Shown: positions 8,023 through 17,600 of the stretch, piece by piece | Layout: each line of letters starts with the position of its first letter | Numbering within the stretch: the first letter of the stretch is position 1 | Assembly: GCA_017940185.1 (NCBI GenBank) | Contig: JAGAZE010000011.1 | Location: 1 to 34,881 of the forward strand | Source: Bacteroidaceae bacterium | Lineage (GTDB): Bacteria > Bacteroidota > Bacteroidia > Bacteroidales > Bacteroidaceae | DNA length: 34,881 nucleotides | Direction: 5' to 3' | Made by a program: the position numbers and the translations under genes | Notes under the pieces: generated by a model | Seen by the model: the letters and a program-made list of their open reading frames with translations, nothing else | Told to the model about the DNA's origin: nothing | Database searches by the model: none

Positions 8023-9276
8023 TTATGCGCGCTTGGATGTCACAGCGTTTTCGTATTGTTCTATCTCAGCGATGTAGGACTCACCCACAGGCACGTCGTT
8101 CTTCAGATTGAAGTAGTCGAACACTGCTCCGAAGGGCATTGTCTTGGCTTCTTCAAGCAGGGCCAGTCGCTGGAATCCCTTGTCTTCGTCTTCATACTGG
8201 CGCAACTTCTGCAGTGGCTCGAGCAGCGCACTGAGGATACACTTCTGCGTGGCGCGTGTGCCGATGACGTAGGCACCGATACGATTGATGGATGCATCGA
8301 AGTAGTCGAGGCCCACGTGAGCACGGTCGAGGGCATCAGCGCGCGTTATCTCCTTGAAGAGGTCGAGCGTCTGGTCGTTCATGATGGTCACATGGTCGCT
8401 GTCCCAACGCACAGGACGGCTCACATGCAGCATCAACTCAGGCACGAAGAGCAGCAGCGAGGCCACCTTGTCGCTCACATTCTCGGTGGGTTCGTAGTGA
8501 CCAGTGTCGAGGGTGTAGATTACCTTACGACTGGCGCAATAGCCTTCGAAGAAGTCCATCGACCCCACGGTGTAGCTCTCCAGGCCTATGCCGAACAACT
8601 TGGCTTCTACACAGCTCTTCATGTGGGGCAACTGCTCGGAGAGGATGTCATCGAGCGACTGTGCCAATATCTCTCTGTAGCGTTTGCGCTCCACTGTGAG
8701 GTCTTTGCTGCCGTCGTGCACCCATATATTCATGATGCAGGGGTCGTCTTGTGCCTCACCCATGGCATTGGCAATGCGGCGGCAACGCCTGGTGTGCTCT
8801 ATCCAGAAATCGCGGATGCCCTTGTCGGGGTTGGCGAGGGTAAGATTGCCGCTCTTGGGATGGGAGAAGGAGGTGCTGTTGAAGTCGAGCTTCATGTGCT
8901 GCTCTTTTGCCCATTGTATCCAACTTTCGAAGTGCTTCACCTCCACTTGGTCGCGGTCGACAAACTGTCCTTGGAAATCACCGTATATCTCATGCAGATT
9001 GAGGCGATGATTGCCTGCCAGGAGCGACTTGGCCTTGATGATATCTTGTCTCACCTCGTCGATGTTGCGCGCCCGACCGGGGTAGTTGCCCGTGGTCTGT
9101 ATGCCTCCGCTGAGGGCTTCGTTGCGCTCAAAGCCCACGACGTCGTCGGTCTGCCAGCAGTGTAGCGAGATGGGTATCTGTTCGAGAGTGGCAATGGCCT
9201 TGTCGGTGTCGACTCCAAGGGCAGCATAGCGCTCGCGTGCAATCTCATACGATTGCCTGATTTGTTGTTCGTTCAT
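8023..9276 (-). CDS. rhaA: L-rhamnose isomerase
   Basis: Converts L-rhamnose to L-rhamnulose, the first catabolic step, in the cytoplasm with divalent metal. The 417-residue protein matches RhaA over its full length: SLHCWQTDDVVGFE near residue 37, GIQTTGNYPGRARN, KLDFNSTSFSHPKSGNLTLA, IWVHDGSKDL, YTLDTGHYEPTENVSDK, and HVSRPVRWDSDHV. These segments hold the Mn/Zn-binding histidines and acidic residues. I chose the ATG at 9276. An open extension to 9321 would overlap rhaB and has no family match. The gap to rhaB is 17 nt, so the genes are co-transcribed. In the Bacteroides literature the gene is called rhaI. Confidence 0.96.
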   Translation of the reverse strand: MNEQQIRQSYEIARERYAALGVDTDKAIATLEQIPISLHCWQTDDVVGFERNEALSGGIQTTGNYPGRARNIDEVRQDIIKAKSLLAGNHRLNLHEIYGDFQGQFVDRDQVEVKHFESWIQWAKEQHMKLDFNSTSFSHPKSGNLTLANPDKGIRDFWIEHTRRCRRIANAMGEAQDDPCIMNIWVHDGSKDLTVERKRYREILAQSLDDILSEQLPHMKSCVEAKLFGIGLESYTVGSMDFFEGYCASRKVIYTLDTGHYEPTENVSDKVASLLLFVPELMLHVSRPVRWDSDHVTIMNDQTLDLFKEITRADALDRAHVGLDYFDASINRIGAYVIGTRATQKCILSALLEPLQKLRQYEDEDKGFQRLALLEEAKTMPFGAVFDYFNLKNDVPVGESYIAEIEQYENAVTSKRA

Positions 9277-9293
9277 AGCATAAGTGTTTTTAG

Positions 9294-10757
9294 TTATCTG
9301 ATAATGTTGTAGGTTTTCCACGTTTCCACATCTTGTGGCAGGAATTGCCTGGTTTCCACCGAGCGTGCTATCATCTGCCGCATGTCGGCAATGCTTTCGA
9401 CCACTCCTGCTGCCTTAGCCTGCATCATCACATTGCCTATGGCTGTTGCTTCAGCAGGTCCTGTCACTACTGGCACACCGAGGGCGTTGGCGGTGAACTG
9501 AGCCAGTAACTCGTTTTTCGAACCTCCACCTATCACATGCAGACGCTCTATGGGGAATGGGGCAAACTGTTGCAATAGGCGGAACACCTCGCGATAGCGC
9601 AGCGCCAGGCTGTAAAGTATGCACTTGCAGTACTGCGGCTGCGTGGTGGGCACGGGCTGACTTGTGCGGTGACAGTAGTCGGCTATGGCCTGTTGCATTG
9701 ATGAAGGGTTGGCAAAGCTGGCATCGTCGGGATCGATGAGGGCAGGTACGTCGTCGAGTTGCAGTGTCTGACTGAGCAGCGTGTCGTAGTTGAGCACTTC
9801 CTGTCCAGCATCTTTCCATTCCTTACGGCACTGCTCCAACAACCACATACCACATATATTCTTCAGGAAGCGCGTGGTGCCTTCTATGCCACCTTCGTTG
9901 GTGAAATTCTCTTTCTGTGTGTCGGCACTGATGATGGGTTGTTCAGTCTCTATACCCATAAGACTCCATGTGCCCGAGCTGAGATAGGCGAAGTGCTTGT
10001 CGAGTGCCGGCACAGCGGCTACTGCTGAGGCTGTGTCGTGCCCGGCTACGGCCACCACAGGCACGGGGCCAAGCCCCGTCTGCTGCTGCACATCGGCAGT
10101 GAGAGCACCTATGATGGTACCTGGCAGCACGCTACGGCCAAACTGGTTGGCGGAAAGACCGACACTTTGCAGCAAGCGGGGATCCAACTGCTTGGTGCGG
10201 GGATTGAGCATGTTGCTTGTTGAGGCGATGGTATACTCGCACACAGCTTCGCCTGTAAGCATATAACTGAGGGCGTCGGGCACGAAGAGTATCTTCTCGG
10301 CTGCGGCAAGGGCTGCATTGTGTTGTTGACGCAAAGCGTAGAGCTGATACAGTGTATTGAAGTTCATCACCTGTATGCCTGTAAGGTTGTATACTTCTTT
10401 AGCAGGCACTTGCTCACTGAAGAAACGCTGAGGCATGCCGTCGGTATAGGGGTCGCGGTAGCAATAGGGAGTGCGCAGCACACCTCCATCACTGCCTATA
10501 AAGGCAAAGTCGACACCCCATGTGTCGATGCCTATGCTGTCAATGTGTATCTGTTCGCGGGCAACTATCTTCAATGCTTCTATCACTTCATGATAGAGTG
10601 CGAAGATATCCCAGTTGAGGTGTCCGCAACTGGCTATGATGTGATTGGGAAATCGTGTGAGTTCACGCTGATGAAGCGTTGTGCCATCTATGGTCGTAAG
10701 TATTGCTCGTCCGCTAGTGGCGCCGAGGTCTACGGCAAGGAAGGTCTGTGTTTTCAT
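9294..10757 (-). CDS. rhaB: Rhamnulokinase (FGGY family)
   Basis: Phosphorylates L-rhamnulose to rhamnulose-1-phosphate with ATP. The 487-residue protein shows the FGGY/actin-like fold: phosphate-1 segment DLGATSGRAIL at residues 10-20, catalytic-region GIDTWGVDFAF, VAGHDTASAVAAVP, the substrate-closure segment YLSSGTWSLMG, and the adenosine-binding VIGGGSKNELLAQFTANALG followed by GPAEATAIGN. It is the first of the three rha genes and follows the LuxR-type gene by 145 nt. I found no TAnnTTTG promoter in that gap, so transcription may come from upstream. The bases just before the ATG (10758-10780) are strongly pyrimidine-rich in the mRNA. The next enzyme, rhamnulose-1-phosphate aldolase, is not in the window. 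Confidence 0.95.
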   Translation of the reverse strand: MKTQTFLAVDLGATSGRAILTTIDGTTLHQRELTRFPNHIIASCGHLNWDIFALYHEVIEALKIVAREQIHIDSIGIDTWGVDFAFIGSDGGVLRTPYCYRDPYTDGMPQRFFSEQVPAKEVYNLTGIQVMNFNTLYQLYALRQQHNAALAAAEKILFVPDALSYMLTGEAVCEYTIASTSNMLNPRTKQLDPRLLQSVGLSANQFGRSVLPGTIIGALTADVQQQTGLGPVPVVAVAGHDTASAVAAVPALDKHFAYLSSGTWSLMGIETEQPIISADTQKENFTNEGGIEGTTRFLKNICGMWLLEQCRKEWKDAGQEVLNYDTLLSQTLQLDDVPALIDPDDASFANPSSMQQAIADYCHRTSQPVPTTQPQYCKCILYSLALRYREVFRLLQQFAPFPIERLHVIGGGSKNELLAQFTANALGVPVVTGPAEATAIGNVMMQAKAAGVVESIADMRQMIARSVETRQFLPQDVETWKTYNIIR

Positions 10758-10902
10758 AATGGGAGAGTTAGGGAGGGAAGTTGGCTTTCGCCCAGTTTTG
10801 CATTGAGGAGGATTGGTTCATGCTGGGCTCTGACGATATCTGCTTGCTCTTGCACAGGTTATGATGCGGAGCGAGGAGAGAGCGTTCGTAACGTTGCAGT
10901 TG

Positions 10903-11469
10903 TCAGCGCGGTAGAATTGTCATGGGGTCGGCAAGTCCGTGTATGATGGCATAGAGTGTGAGTCCTGCAGCGGATTTGACGTTAAGTTTCTGCGTGATAT
11001 TTTTGCGGTGCGTTATTACTGTCGTGAGGCTTATGTGGAGCTCGTCTGCTATTTCCTTATTTATCATTCCCTTCACCACGCATTGCAGCACCTCACGTTC
11101 TCTTGGCGTGAGGGGTGATGGTAGATGATGAGTGGTGGGTGATGGGTGATAGTGTCCTTGGCGCATCATCTGCAGCAAGTCTTGCACAATACTGTTGGCG
11201 GGCTGGCTAACATCTAGCGTGGGTTGTGCATATTGTGTCGACTTTTGTGTAGTGAGCACGATTGTTCTCTGCGTAGGCAGTGAGGTGGTGGGCGGTGGCA
11301 TGAGACATTCATCGACAAAGAGATGCCCCACAGGCGTCGTGAGTTGCTGCTCTGCCTCTGCCCATGAAGCAAACGTAGCGATATTGATGGCCGGCATCAC
11401 CTGTTGTACCAATGCGTGCAGTCCTAGTGCGGTGAGAGCATTGGGTGTTATGATGGCAAGATGAATCAT
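10903..11469 (-). CDS. LuxR/NarL-type regulator with a degenerate receiver-like domain
   Basis: A 188-residue predicted transcription factor. The C-terminal third (about 119-180) is a LuxR helix-turn-helix: LTPREREVLQCVVKGMINKEIA, then LTTVITHRKNITQKL. The N-terminal ~100 residues resemble a response-regulator receiver in length and layout, but lack the acidic pair after strand 1 (ITPN instead) and a clear phospho-acceptor and lysine, so normal phosphorylation is unlikely. The linker (about 106-119) is rich in His, Pro and Thr and is encoded by imperfect CATCACC-like repeats. The ATG at 11469 overlaps the miaA stop as ATGA. Upstream extension into miaA is unlikely. It lies just upstream of rhaB, so regulation of rhamnose genes is possible but unproven. 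Its tail resembles that of the regulator at 29958-30914. Confidence 0.85.
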   Translation of the reverse strand: MIHLAIITPNALTALGLHALVQQVMPAINIATFASWAEAEQQLTTPVGHLFVDECLMPPPTTSLPTQRTIVLTTQKSTQYAQPTLDVSQPANSIVQDLLQMMRQGHYHPSPTTHHLPSPLTPREREVLQCVVKGMINKEIADELHISLTTVITHRKNITQKLNVKSAAGLTLYAIIHGLADPMTILPR

Positions 11470-12473
11470 GATGAGTGGATGGTATTGATTATGAGCTTTA
11501 CTTTGTCTTCCGTTGGCATGGCATAGTCTATCCATTGGATGTGAGTTCCTCTTCGTTGCATGCCCCGGAAGTAGGTCATCTGTCGTTTGGCGAACTGGTG
11601 AATGGCAATCTCCAATTGACTAACCATCTGCTGATAGGATAGTTGCCCGATGATATATTGCGTGATGTAGCGATATTCCAATCCGTAGTAGATGAGTTGC
11701 TGTGGTGTACATCCTTCGTTGAGCAGTTGTTGCACCTCATCTACCATGCCATCTTCAAGTCGCTGCTTCAGGCGCTGTGTGATGCGTTGCCGGCGCGTGT
11801 CGCGATCGATGTCAATGCCTATGACCACTCCATTGTACCTACTTCCCTGCTCACCCCGTTCTATAACGGATGCCGCCAAAACGCCATACGGTTTGCTCCC
11901 CTCCTTGCCTTTGCCTTCCGCCGGCGACTTTAGGGTGCCCTCCCCTCTCTGCTCTTTCAAGATGAACTCCTCTATTTCTATTGCTCTGATGGCTCGTTGC
12001 TTGGTGTCGACATCAGTGCGATTGTGCATTACTGTGCCGTTGTTTTCCTTCAACTGCTGGAGCATCGTGGTGAGTTCTGCCAATGAATACTGCTCCAGCC
12101 TTTGCCGCAGTGCGGGGTTTTGTGGCACTGTGGGGAGGTTGTAATTGCGGAGCACTGATTCGATGTACAGTCCGCTGCCTCCGCAGAGTATGGCTGTGCG
12201 CTGTTGCTGCTGCAGGCTAGCGTAGACCTCTCTAAAGTCGTGCTGATATCGGTATACGTTGTACTTCTCTCCGGGCTCACAGATGTCGATGAGGTGGCAT
12301 GGTATGCGGACACCATTATATATATAGTCGTCGAGATCTTTGCCTGTGCCTATGTCCATTCTTCTGTAGACCTGTCGCGAGTCGGCACTGATAATGTCTG
12401 CGTTGAGCTTTGCCGCCAGCGCTACCGCCAATTGCGTCTTTCCGCACGCGGTGGGTCCAAGGATGGTAATCAT
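11466..12473 (-). CDS. miaA: tRNA dimethylallyltransferase, with an unusual internal insert
   Basis: Adds a dimethylallyl group to A37 of tRNAs reading UNN codons. The 335-residue protein has the P-loop GPTACGKT at 6-13, DSRQVYRRMDIGTGK (31-45), CHLID, LCGGSGLYIE, and NRTDVDTKQRAIRAIEI in the middle, all MiaA hallmarks. The C-terminal part has AIHQFAKRQMTYFRG, the usual RQ-TW/F-RG block. Residues about 174-212 form a Gly/Glu/Lys/Ser-rich insert, where the family normally runs straight from the alpha-helix to the strand ending GIDIDRDTRRQRI. The gene lies 6 nt after ugd and overlaps the LuxR-type gene by 4 nt. Function should be retained because the insert is in a surface loop. Confidence 0.95.
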   Translation of the reverse strand: MITILGPTACGKTQLAVALAAKLNADIISADSRQVYRRMDIGTGKDLDDYIYNGVRIPCHLIDICEPGEKYNVYRYQHDFREVYASLQQQQRTAILCGGSGLYIESVLRNYNLPTVPQNPALRQRLEQYSLAELTTMLQQLKENNGTVMHNRTDVDTKQRAIRAIEIEEFILKEQRGEGTLKSPAEGKGKEGSKPYGVLAASVIERGEQGSRYNGVVIGIDIDRDTRRQRITQRLKQRLEDGMVDEVQQLLNEGCTPQQLIYYGLEYRYITQYIIGQLSYQQMVSQLEIAIHQFAKRQMTYFRGMQRRGTHIQWIDYAMPTEDKVKLIINTIHSS

Positions 12474-12479
12474 TATTTG

Positions 12480-13853
12480 TCAGTTGGTTTTCGTCCGACG
12501 TTCTGTTTTACCACCGATGCAGTGGTATTCCACTTCTGCTTCTTGCAGTTCCTGCGCCTCGTAGATATTGCGTCCGTCGATGACCAATGCCCTTCTCATG
12601 TTTTGCTTGAGGTGTGGCCAGTCGGGCAGTCGGAACTCCTTCCATTCGGTGAGCAGCAGCAGTGCATCGGCACCATCGATGGCTTCGTATTTGTTTTTGC
12701 TGAACAATAGTTGCCTGTCGAGAATTTGCTGTCCGTCTTCTCTAAGCATCATCCGCCGCTTGCATTCAGGCATTGCCACAGGGTCGTAGGCTCGGATTGT
12801 GCATCCTGCCTTGAGCAGCAAGTCGATGATTACGAGGGAAGGAGCCTCACGCATATCGTCGGTTTCGGGTTTAAAGGAGAGTCCCCATAGGGCAATGGTT
12901 TTTCCCTTGAGCTCCTCGGGAGCATAGGCCGCCACGAGCTTGTCGAAGAGTATACGCTTCTGACGCTCATTGACACGCTCCACAGCTTGCAACACCTGCA
13001 TGTCGTAGTGTTGTTCGGTAGCAGTTCGGATGAGCGCCTTCACATCTTTGGGGAAACAAGACCCTCCATATCCACAACCTGGATAGAGGAATTTGCGCCC
13101 AATGCGAGTGTCGCTACCAATTCCTGCTCGTACCATATTGACATCGGCACCGAGCAGTTCGCACAAGTTGGCAATGTCGTTCATGAAAGAGATGCGCGTG
13201 GCCAACATCGCATTGGCGGCGTATTTGGTCATCTCCGCACTAGGAATGTCCATAAAGAGTACGCGGAAATTGTTGAGCAGGAAGGGCTTGTAAAGACGTG
13301 TGAGTAGTTTGCGAGCGCGTTCACTCTCCACACCCACTACCACTCGGTCGGGGCTCATAAAGTCTTTCACAGCACATCCTTCCTTAAGAAACTCCGGATT
13401 GCTCGCCACATCGAAGGGGATATCAGCGCCTCGCTCGTGCAACTCTTCCTGTATGGCTTGCTTGACGAGACGTGATGTGCCAACGGGAACGGTGCTCTTC
13501 ATCACCACGACAATATATTTGTTGATGTGGCGTCCTATTGTACGGGCCACTTGCAACACATATTTAAGGTCGGCAGAGCCGTCTTCGTCTGGTGGCGTCC
13601 CAACGGCACAGAACACGAGTTGCTGCTGATTGAGGACGGTCTCGAGTTGTGTGTGGAAATGTAGCCGTCCGGCTTGCACATTCTTCTTCACCAGTTCGTC
13701 GAGGCCTGGCTCGTAGATAGGTATTTCGCCCTGCTTGAGGCGTTCAATCTTGTTGGCATCTACGTCAATGCATGTCACTGTGGCTCCCGTCTCGGCAAAA
13801 CATGCTCCAGAAACGAGGCCTACATATCCAGTTCCTACTATTGCTATCTTCAT
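12480..13853 (-). CDS. ugd: UDP-glucose 6-dehydrogenase
   Basis: Oxidises UDP-glucose to UDP-glucuronate with two NAD+, for capsule or other surface glycans. The 457-residue protein has the NAD-binding IVGTGYVGLVSGACFAE at residue 5, VAVKSTVPVGT-like block VVMKSTVPVGTS (116-127), NPEFLKEGCAVKDF, MTKYAANAMLATRISFMNDIA, and the catalytic GYGGSCFPKD with Cys266. The C-terminal domain has GLSFKPETDDMREAPS. The order ugd-miaA, 6 nt apart, is tight. It follows rfbC by 125 nt; the gap is purine-rich on the plus strand (pyrimidine-rich in mRNA) and shows no promoter. UDP-mannose/GlcNAc dehydrogenase relatives were considered, but the sequence fits TuaD/Ugd best. Confidence 0.93.
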   Translation of the reverse strand: MKIAIVGTGYVGLVSGACFAETGATVTCIDVDANKIERLKQGEIPIYEPGLDELVKKNVQAGRLHFHTQLETVLNQQQLVFCAVGTPPDEDGSADLKYVLQVARTIGRHINKYIVVVMKSTVPVGTSRLVKQAIQEELHERGADIPFDVASNPEFLKEGCAVKDFMSPDRVVVGVESERARKLLTRLYKPFLLNNFRVLFMDIPSAEMTKYAANAMLATRISFMNDIANLCELLGADVNMVRAGIGSDTRIGRKFLYPGCGYGGSCFPKDVKALIRTATEQHYDMQVLQAVERVNERQKRILFDKLVAAYAPEELKGKTIALWGLSFKPETDDMREAPSLVIIDLLLKAGCTIRAYDPVAMPECKRRMMLREDGQQILDRQLLFSKNKYEAIDGADALLLLTEWKEFRLPDWPHLKQNMRRALVIDGRNIYEAQELQEAEVEYHCIGGKTERRTKTN

Positions 13854-13978
13854 GGAGAATTATTTTTCGGAGAGGGAAGTTCGGGAGGGTAAATCGGAGA
13901 GAAAGAAGAAGGGTAAGGACAAACGAGTGAAGTTGTTTTCGTCTGTGCGTTGTCTGCACTCTCTTCAGCAGCTGGTCA

Positions 13979-14524
13979 TCAGAAACATTCGGCTTCTTGT
14001 AGAGCGACGCCTTTCAGGTCTTTGTCACTCAGCAGCATTTCGTGGGTCGGTATTGGCCATTGCACTCCTATGGCGGAATCGTCGTAGCGTATGCAGCATT
14101 CGGTTTCGGGCGCGTAGACATTGTCTACCTTGTAAGTGAAAATTGCCTCTTGGCTGAGCACCACGAATCCATGAGCCATGCCACGTGGAATGTAGAGTTG
14201 GCGTTTGTTTTCATCGGAGAGTTCTACAGCGACATACTGCGCAAACGTAGGCGACTGGCGGCGTAGGTCTACAGCTACGTCTATCACTTTTCCTTTTACT
14301 ACTCTTACTAGTTTGGCCTGACTCTTGTCGCCACGCTGAAAATGGAGTCCGCGAAGAACACCATAAGATGACTTCGACTCATTTTCTTGTATGAAATCAA
14401 CGGGACCTATATGGGCTTCAAATTCTTCCTTTTTAAAACTTTCGAAGAAATAACCCCGACTATCTTCAAACACGCGTGGCTCAATGATGTATACACCTTC
14501 AAGTGCGGTTGTGCGGTATTCCAT
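13979..14524 (-). CDS. rfbC: dTDP-4-dehydrorhamnose 3,5-epimerase
   Basis: Epimerises dTDP-4-keto-6-deoxyglucose at C3 and C5 in dTDP-L-rhamnose synthesis. The 181-residue cupin shows PRVFEDSRGYFFESF at about 16-30, the catalytic RGLHFQ with His61, LVRVVKGKVIDVAVDLR, IPRGMAHGF, and Tyr132 in the expected general-acid position. The ATG at 14524 (MEYRTT) fits family starts; 14542 is also open. The other rfb genes (A, B, D) are absent, so they must lie elsewhere. The gene has a strong own promoter at 14589-14619. Rhamnose synthesis and catabolic genes lie about 4 kb apart on one strand. Confidence 0.94.
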   Translation of the reverse strand: MEYRTTALEGVYIIEPRVFEDSRGYFFESFKKEEFEAHIGPVDFIQENESKSSYGVLRGLHFQRGDKSQAKLVRVVKGKVIDVAVDLRRQSPTFAQYVAVELSDENKRQLYIPRGMAHGFVVLSQEAIFTYKVDNVYAPETECCIRYDDSAIGVQWPIPTHEMLLSDKDLKGVALQEAECF

Positions 14525-14588
14525 ATATAAATTGTTTTGCAAAGGCGGTTGGACTTTCGTTCATGCTTACCTTTTTATTGACTGTTCG

Positions 14589-14619
14589 CAAAGGTAGTGT
14601 TATCTGCGGGGTTTACAAA
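14589..14619 (-). promoter_or_regulatory. Promoter of rfbC
   Basis: The minus strand carries -7 TACCTTTG (14589-14596) and -33 TTTG (14616-14619) with a 19-nt spacer, a full match to the Bacteroidetes consensus. Transcription should start near 14582, 58 nt before the ATG. The -33 box lies in the T-tract of the upstream terminator. Confidence 0.85.
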
Positions 14620-14653
14620 AAAATGTACCGTCTTTTTCCAGACGGTACATTTT
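14614..14653 (-). terminator. Intrinsic terminator of the TonB-receptor gene
   Basis: AAAATGTACCGTCT (14620-14633) and AGACGGTACATTTT (14640-14653) form a perfect stem of up to 14 bp over a 6-nt loop. Read on the minus strand, the stem is followed by a run of T ending at 14617. It begins 32 nt after the receptor stop codon. Confidence 0.92.
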
Positions 14654-14684
14654 GAATGGTTTAGTAACTTGTCAACTTGTGAAT

Positions 14685-17600
14685 TTAGAACGTATACTTC
14701 AGCCCGATTTGTCCGCGCCAGCGACTGTAGAAGTCGGAGTAGTTGCGCGTGGAGTAGTTGCCAGTGTACTGATAGAGTCCGTTTCCTTGGTAGTTGACTG
14801 GGCTGTAGTATACTCCGAAGCTGTTTCCATAAGTGCGTCCCCAGTCTTTGTTGAGCAGGTTGCCCACGTTGAGGATGTTCATGGAGAGTTCAAGTGAGTT
14901 AATTTGTTTTCCAACCTTGAATGAGAACTTCTGTGCGATATGCACGTCGAAATGGTGTTCAAATCGCAGGTTGTCGGCATAGCGCTTGTAGTATTGTCCG
15001 CGGTGATCGCGCATGTAGGAGTCGGCTTTTATCCATGCTCTCATTGCTTCACGCTGGTCGGCTTCGCTCATGGTTACTTCGCCTGCACGGTTCTTCACGG
15101 GGTCGAAGCGCATCTGATCCAGTTGTGCGTCGGTGGGAATGAAGAACAGGTCGTTGCCGCTGGCACCGTCACCGTTCATATCGCCGTAGTAGTACATGGA
15201 ATAGGGCGAGCCGCTACGTCCTTCGTAAATCACGCCAATGGTTGTCTGCCAAGCATCGTTGGCACCGTAGTTGATGTGGTAGTAGGCCGATGCCATGATG
15301 CGATGGGGCACGTTGTAGGCCGAGTTGCCCAGCTCTGGTTTGTTGGGATTGCGGTGTGTGTAATTGTATATCCAGTTGGAGCGTGCCACCGACGACGAAC
15401 CGTTGTTCACCGTCATTGAGCGTGTCCAGGTGTAGCTGGCCATCAGGTCAAGACCGAAGTTGAAGTGCTTCTCAGCTTTCAGCGAGAGATTCACGGTGTA
15501 GCCTTTGGATGTGTTGTAGAGGCCGTATATTTCACTGTAGGGTTGTCCTACTGTGGAGCGCTGGAACATGGGTCGGTTGTCCCAAGGCTGGTTGTACATC
15601 TGTCCGTAGGTCATGCCTGTCTCTTCTATGGCGAGATTCTTGTAGTAGATGTCGTTGAGAGTCTTCGAGTAGATAGCCTCAGCTGTCCAGTTGATGCCCA
15701 GCAGTTGGAAGTCAAAGCCAAGGTTCATACGCATGGTCTGCGCAAACTTGAAGTGCTTGTCGTAGACGTTCACCACCTGACTTCCCGATGCGGTGAGTTT
15801 CTCCTCGTTGGGTGTCTGGTTGTCGCGGTCGAGCAGCAGTTCCAGGTTGCGACAGTTGTAGGTGTTGTACGATGAGAGCTGTACGCCGGTGTTGCTGAAG
15901 TTGTTGCTCACCCACACAAACGGTATGCGTCCGGTGAAGACGCCCACTCCACCACGCAGGATGTATCGACGGTCGTTGTTGATATCCCAGCGGAATCCCA
16001 CGCGGGGGCTCCAGAGCGGCGTGCTCTTCGGGCGTGTATTGGTCTTCACACCCCAACCGCGTGTGCGGGCATATTCATTGAAGCCTACATTGGCAGAGGG
16101 TGTGTCAAAGAAGAGGGGAATATCCATGCGCAGACCATAGGTAATCTGAACGTTGGGAGCAGCATCCCACTTATCCTGAGCGTAGAATCCCAGCTGTCCG
16201 GCGCTGAACTTAGCCTTCCAGTGCGGGTCGCCTGTCACGTCGACGTTTGCATGCTGATACTGGTAGCGGTAGATGAGACTGCCATCAGGCTGTCCGGAAA
16301 GGAACGAGTCGTAGTATTGCAGGAAGTTGTCGCCGCTGGAGAACGTGTACGAACCGAAGAGATCCTCAATAAAGAGGTTGGCGAAGGTGTAGAGTTCGTT
16401 GTGAGTACCAAAGGTGATGGTGTGGTTGCGCTTGTACCATGTCAGGTTGTCTTCCAGTGTCCAGATGTCCTGGTCGAGCTGGTTGGCCATCGACGAACGG
16501 TTGTTACCGATGTTCACTGTGCCCTGACCCACGTTTTGTATCACGATGGAGGGGAACAGTTCACGCTGCTTTCTCTCGTCGCGCACGCGAACATAAGAGA
16601 GGCGCAGCTCATTGCTCAGTGTTGCCGACAGACGGCTCTGCAACTCAGCAATGAAACTGTTGGTATTGCTCGTGAAGGGGTAGAAATAGCTGTTGTCGTT
16701 GAGCGATGTGCGCCCGCCGGTGTTGTTCAGCTGCTTGGCATGTACCAGACTCCAGCGCAACGAGAACTTATTATTGGTGTTGATATTCCAGTCAAGTTTC
16801 AGTCCGGCCTTGTCGCTGCGAGTATAAATATCGGGGTTGGTGAATGCGCCTCCGTAGTGCACGCCTTGCTTAGCAGCCATATCTTTCACGGCGTCGAGTA
16901 TCTGACTTGCCATCTCGCCGTCTACCTGCAGTCCGTCGCTGCCCAGACCATAGAGATTGGGGTATTCCTTGTTGCTACGCTCATAGTTGGCAAAGAAGAA
17001 AAGTTTATCCTTTATGATAGGACCGCCGAAGGTCAGGCCCATGATGTAGTCGCTTTCGTCTTGATATGCCTGGCTGTAGTTGCCCGTTGCCATCTTGTAT
17101 TTCTTACCGATAAGGTTTTCATTGTATCCGTAGAAGTATGCGCTGCCGTGGAATTGGTTGGTTCCCGATTTTGTGATAGCATTGATGGCGCCTCCAGTGA
17201 ATCCACTCTGGCGCACATCGAAAGGCGCTACGTTGATGTGCATCTGTTCCAGTGTCTCCAGGCTCACGGGCTGTGTGCCTGCCTGTCCGCCATTGGAGCC
17301 GTTGCTGGTGAGTCCGAAGACGTCGTTATTCATGGCTCCGTCAATCTGGAAGCTGTTGTACTTATTGCTTGTTCCGGCAAACGACATGGCACCGGCATTG
17401 GTTGTCTGTATCTGCGGATTGAGGCGTGCAATGTCGGCCACGCTGTGCGACACGGTGGGCATCTCGGCTATCTGCTGCGCGCTGATGCTCTGTGCAGCAC
17501 CAGTGCGGGTGCCGTTGAGTCCTGCCTTTCCCGTAACGACCAGTCCCTCCAGTTCTACGGCATCTTCTTCAAGCGTGCAGGACAGGTTTTGTGTCTCACC

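Noticed and set aside
11370-11377. TACGTTTG -7 box on the minus strand
   Set aside because: It matches TAnnTTTG but lies inside the LuxR-type gene and has no -33 partner at the right distance.
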